From: JACCYJ01 sp038198775
GTDB lineage: Bacteria; Actinomycetota; Actinomycetes; Propionibacteriales; Nocardioidaceae
DNA length: 64,000 nt
Assembly (NCBI GenBank): GCA_038198775.1
Contig: JBBPZV010000043.1
Location: 62,001-126,000 of the forward strand
Direction of reading: 5' to 3'
Below, piece by piece: positions 61,200 through 64,000 of this stretch (position 1 is its first letter; the number at the start of each line of letters is the position of its first letter). The notes below the pieces were generated by a model. The model saw only the letters and a program-made list of their open reading frames with translations, ran no database searches and was not told the DNA's origin. Position numbers and translations under genes: made by a program.

Positions 61200-62306
61200 A
61201 TGACGGAGCTCAAGGAACGGCCTAGGACGCGTGGTGAACGCCCCGTGCACAAGTCTAAGCCGTCGCGTGGCACCGCCTCACTGGTCGCCCTGATCTCGCT
61301 GTCCGGCATCGCCCTGGGGGTCGCCATGCGGTTCGTCGCGCCCGTGCTGACCTCCGACGTTGCCTCGCCCGTCACCCCTGCCTTGACAGCGTCCCCGGAG
61401 CGGGCGTTCCGCGCCTTCTCACCCACGTCATGGTGGAACACGCCCCTGCCAGCCAAGGCGCCGCTCAACCCGAACGCCGACCTCATCCTGAGCTACCTGC
61501 GCACCGCTCCGGACAGTGGGGACGGGTGCCTGTCGCTTGCGGGTGCCGGTGAGGGCAAGTGGGGCCAGCCGGTCTACTGGGCCGGGCCCGGTGACCCGTT
61601 CTACGACGTGAAGGGAACGAAGCACTACCGGCCGCCGGAGCTCGACCACCTCCGTATCCCGCTCGGCGCCGAGCCGCCGGACAACAACGATGCCAGCATG
61701 ACGATCTTCGACCGGCACCGCGGAACGGTCGCATTGCTCAGCGGCGCTGCGTACGACGCCACAACCGATACCTGGACCGCCGCCGGCGCCACCGTGACCT
61801 ACCTGCACTCCAACGGCTTGAACGTGCTCACGGACCAGTCCGACAACAGCCACAACACCGGCAGCCACCGCGGCAACAACGGGGCCACGTCGGTGGTGCG
61901 CTGGGACATGGTGGAGGCCGGCGTTGTGAACCACGTGCTGAAGGTCGCCTCCGGTCCCGAGGTGTCCGATCGCGCGGTGTTCCCGATGGTGGGTTCCGAC
62001 GGCCACTACACCGGGACCGACCCGGCGGTCCCGCCGCAGGGCCTGCGGTTCCGCATCAAGCCGTCGGTCAACCTCGACGCCCTGGGTCTGCCCCCGCAGG
62101 CTCTGGTGATCGCACGGGCCCTGCAACGCTACGGCTTCTACATCGGGGACTCCGGAGGGGTGACGGCCCTCAAGCTGGAGGACACCGTCGCCGAAAGCCG
62201 CGGGCAGCTGTGGGACCTCGCCGCGAACGATCTGTGCGGTCTCCCGTTCACGCCCGCGTACTGGGACGTCATCGCCGAGGGTTACGATCCGAGCCGTGTA
62301 CGCTGA
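61200..62306 (+). CDS. Membrane-anchored exported protein, paralogue of the Tat protein
   Basis: The 368-residue protein has one N-terminal helix (about 25-45) as anchor or signal. The mature region starts FSPTSWWNTPLPAKAP and contains WGQPVYWAGPGDP, TIFDRHRG, FPMVGSDG and LVIARALQRYGFYIGDSGG, in the same order as the protein at 51828. Proteins opening with WNTPLP are common secreted actinomycete proteins of unknown function. A promoter hexamer 7 nt upstream supports the ATG at 61200. The 3' end overlaps sulfotransferase 6 by 11 nt. Confidence 0.75.
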   Translation: MTELKERPRTRGERPVHKSKPSRGTASLVALISLSGIALGVAMRFVAPVLTSDVASPVTPALTASPERAFRAFSPTSWWNTPLPAKAPLNPNADLILSYLRTAPDSGDGCLSLAGAGEGKWGQPVYWAGPGDPFYDVKGTKHYRPPELDHLRIPLGAEPPDNNDASMTIFDRHRGTVALLSGAAYDATTDTWTAAGATVTYLHSNGLNVLTDQSDNSHNTGSHRGNNGATSVVRWDMVEAGVVNHVLKVASGPEVSDRAVFPMVGSDGHYTGTDPAVPPQGLRFRIKPSVNLDALGLPPQALVIARALQRYGFYIGDSGGVTALKLEDTVAESRGQLWDLAANDLCGLPFTPAYWDVIAEGYDPSRVR

Positions 62307-63162
62307 CTCGGGTTCCGTACCGAACTTCCTCTACATCGGGACGAGCAAGGCCGGCTCGACGTGGCTGTTCAACGCGTTGTCGATCCACCCGGACGTCTTC
62401 TTGGCACCGAGCAAAGGGCTCTACTACTTCGACTCCCACTTCGACAACGGCCCGACGTGGTACCAGCAGCAGTTCGCCGGTGCCGACGGCAAGCCGGCCG
62501 TCGGGGAGATCTCCCACTCCTACCTGTCCTCCGAGCAGGCGCCGACGCGGATCGCCGCGCTCAACCCGGCCATGCGGTTGCTGGTGTGCTTGCGCGAACC
62601 GGTGGACCGGGCGTTCTCCGACTACCTTGACCTGACCAAGAACGGGCAGTTCGACGGGTCCTTCGAGGCGGCCCTCGAGCAGTACCCGCGGCTGGTCGAC
62701 CGGGGGCGCTACGCCACCCACCTGCGCCGATACCTCGAGCACTTCCCGCCTGAGCAGCTGCACGTCGCGCTGTTCGACGACCTCGGCAGCGACCCACAGG
62801 CCTACGCGGACAAGGTGTTCGAGTTCCTCGGCGTGCCCCCGTTCGAGCTGCCCGCGTCCGCCCTGCAGCGACGCATGCCCGCGGGAGTGCCGCGCCACGT
62901 AGCCTCCGCAGCGGCGGCCAAGCGAGCGTCCCGCCTGGTGCTCCGCCTGGGGCTGCGGCGGCTGCGGTCTCGCGTCAAGCGGACCACGGTGGTACGGCGG
63001 GCGCTCTACCGAAGCTACGACGACAACCGGCCCACCGTGCCCCCGGCGGTCGCGGCCGACCTGCGCCGCCGCTTCGCCCCGGAGGTGCGCCAGCTCGAGG
63101 TGATGCTCGGGCTTGCGGTGTCCAGCCGGTGGGGCTACGGCTCCGAGCTCGTCGTCGGTTAG
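62296..63162 (+). CDS. Sulfotransferase 6 (NDST-like)
   Basis: The 288-residue enzyme has FLYIGTSKAGSTWLFNALSI near 12 and LLVCLREPVDRAFSDYLDL near 97, the pattern of heparan N-deacetylase/N-sulfotransferase domains. The GTG start lies inside the 3' end of the exported-protein gene, with TACGAT 7 nt upstream, so it may have its own leaderless promoter as well as coupling. It overlaps the convergent phosphotransferase gene by 4 nt. Confidence 0.88.
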   Translation: MYADSGSVPNFLYIGTSKAGSTWLFNALSIHPDVFLAPSKGLYYFDSHFDNGPTWYQQQFAGADGKPAVGEISHSYLSSEQAPTRIAALNPAMRLLVCLREPVDRAFSDYLDLTKNGQFDGSFEAALEQYPRLVDRGRYATHLRRYLEHFPPEQLHVALFDDLGSDPQAYADKVFEFLGVPPFELPASALQRRMPAGVPRHVASAAAAKRASRLVLRLGLRRLRSRVKRTTVVRRALYRSYDDNRPTVPPAVAADLRRRFAPEVRQLEVMLGLAVSSRWGYGSELVVG

Positions 63163-64000
63163 GTGTCGTTCTCGCGGACGAGCGCCTCCGGGTCGGACTC
63201 CACCAACCGGCGAGCCTCCCGAGCAAGGTACTCGTGGACCGGCCTCATGAGCGCGGCCCGAGTCCGGCCGCGCCATGACCCGCCCCGGCCCTGCGCCTCG
63301 GCGAGCGCGGCCCACTTGTCGAGCAGTACGAGCAGCAGGTAGCACCTCAGCTCTTCGGCCGGTACGGGGTCCTGGCCGAAGTATCCCGAGAGGAACCAGC
63401 GCTCGCGCCGGACCAAGGCGTCTCGGCTGTACGCCAGGCCCCAGCTACGCAGTTGCAGGCCGGTCAACCGCATGCCGACGAGGAAGCGGCACACGTCCTC
63501 GTACCGTGGCATGCACCAGCGCGGCATCGGGTCGAACACGGTGATGCGCCCCTCGGTGGTGACGAACATGTTGCGCGGCGCGAAGTCGCCGTGACCCACC
63601 ACCAGCGGCAGCCGGTCGGGCAGGCTCCGGGCGGCCAGCGCCGCGCCGCCGCTGGCGGCATCGCGCAGGTCGAGACGACCGAGCCGGTCGGACAGGTAGT
63701 CGCCGTACTGCCCGAAGAGGTCAACGACCTCGGCGCGGGTGGCCTGCTGCTCCGGCCGGCCGACGAGGGCGCCTGACTCATGGAAGCGGCGAAGCCAGGC
63801 ACCGACGTTGCGCCACGCCGCCGCCGGCGTCCGTCGGCGCACGGTGGCCAGCAGGCGACTGTCGTAGACGAAGGCATTACGAAGCGTGCCCTCGCCGACG
63901 TAGTCCATGAGCAGCAGGGGTTCGTCGGGGACGAGGTCGAGCGGTCGGATCGTGCCGAACCCCGGCTCGGTGGCGAGGAACGTGGTCCGGATCGAGGCCA
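63159..64000 (-). CDS. Aminoglycoside-phosphotransferase-like kinase (5' end beyond window)
   Basis: The frame is open to base 64000 and encodes the last 280 residues of an APH/choline-kinase-fold protein. VGHGDFAPRNMFV is the catalytic Brenner loop and ITVFDPMPRWCMPRYEDVC follows as the metal-binding segment; the usual DFD is replaced by FDP. In polymer islands such kinases can phosphorylate sugars or lipids. The start lies outside the window, so length and N-terminal lobe cannot be judged. Confidence 0.8.
   Translation of the reverse strand, partial: ASIRTTFLATEPGFGTIRPLDLVPDEPLLLMDYVGEGTLRNAFVYDSRLLATVRRRTPAAAWRNVGAWLRRFHESGALVGRPEQQATRAEVVDLFGQYGDYLSDRLGRLDLRDAASGGAALAARSLPDRLPLVVGHGDFAPRNMFVTTEGRITVFDPMPRWCMPRYEDVCRFLVGMRLTGLQLRSWGLAYSRDALVRRERWFLSGYFGQDPVPAEELRCYLLLVLLDKWAALAEAQGRGGSWRGRTRAALMRPVHEYLAREARRLVESDPEALVRENDT

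Noticed and set aside
1..64000. tRNA, rRNA, riboswitch or insertion-sequence signatures
   Set aside because: None was recognised by eye; absence is not proven without covariance-model or transposase searches.

Overview
The window is GC-rich, densely packed DNA from an actinomycete (Actinomycetota). Evidence for that: GTG and TTG starts, many 1-4 nt start/stop overlaps, promoter hexamers of TANNNT type placed 6-8 nt before start codons (leaderless transcripts), and typical actinobacterial genes such as DUF1206, a Ser/Thr kinase, a ChaB-type protein, an FmdB-SAF-MscL run and an F420/FMN-type PPOX protein. No rRNA, tRNA, CRISPR array or insertion sequence was seen.

Layout. 1-4174 is a perfect inverted repeat (position x pairs with 4175-x) whose left arm duplicates the 5-formyltetrahydrofolate cyclo-ligase gene and the 3' part of the penicillin acylase gene; an assembly or amplification fold-back is the simplest explanation. 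2174-16902 holds housekeeping and envelope genes: cyclo-ligase, penicillin acylase, a flippase-like/GT4/PIG-L deacetylase run, DedA, FmdB, SAF protein, MscL, a TetR/MFS efflux pair, DUF1206 and a cyclase-ATPase-TPR regulator. 17048-20534 has a sulfatase lipoprotein, a cyclic-nucleotide-binding protein, a phosphodiesterase and a stand-alone N-terminal fragment of an FMN-binding glutamate synthase.

20561-31125 (minus strand) is one long probable operon: CsoR, CopZ and a copper P-type ATPase run directly into a complex I-like membrane module, nuoA-[fusion]-nuoH-J-K-L-M-N. In place of the redox arm there is one 337-residue protein that reads like a cysteine-poor NuoB joined to a degenerate NuoD. 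31226-38981 contains a DUF2231-Rieske protein, an operon of S51-like peptidase, esterase and Ser/Thr kinase, a second esterase, topoisomerase IB and the PPOX/ChaB pair.

39080-64000 is a surface-polymer island: polyprenyl glycosylphosphotransferase, Wzx-like flippase, GT2, GT4, polysaccharide deacetylase, an HprK-like/ATP-grasp/thymidylate-kinase-like operon, six different sulfotransferases, and at least eight exported proteins (three RTX-type, LamG, beta-propeller, phosphoesterase and two related secreted proteins). Together these suggest production of a sulfated, perhaps calcium-binding, extracellular polysaccharide, which would be unusual for an actinomycete. No polymerase, chain-length regulator or PAPS-forming genes were recognised, so the island probably continues past base 64000.

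A repeated ~53 bp intergenic element with two TTGGAAG-type heptamers exactly 20 bp apart occurs three times (2072, 16955, 36087), each time upstream of a gene start; I do not recognise it.
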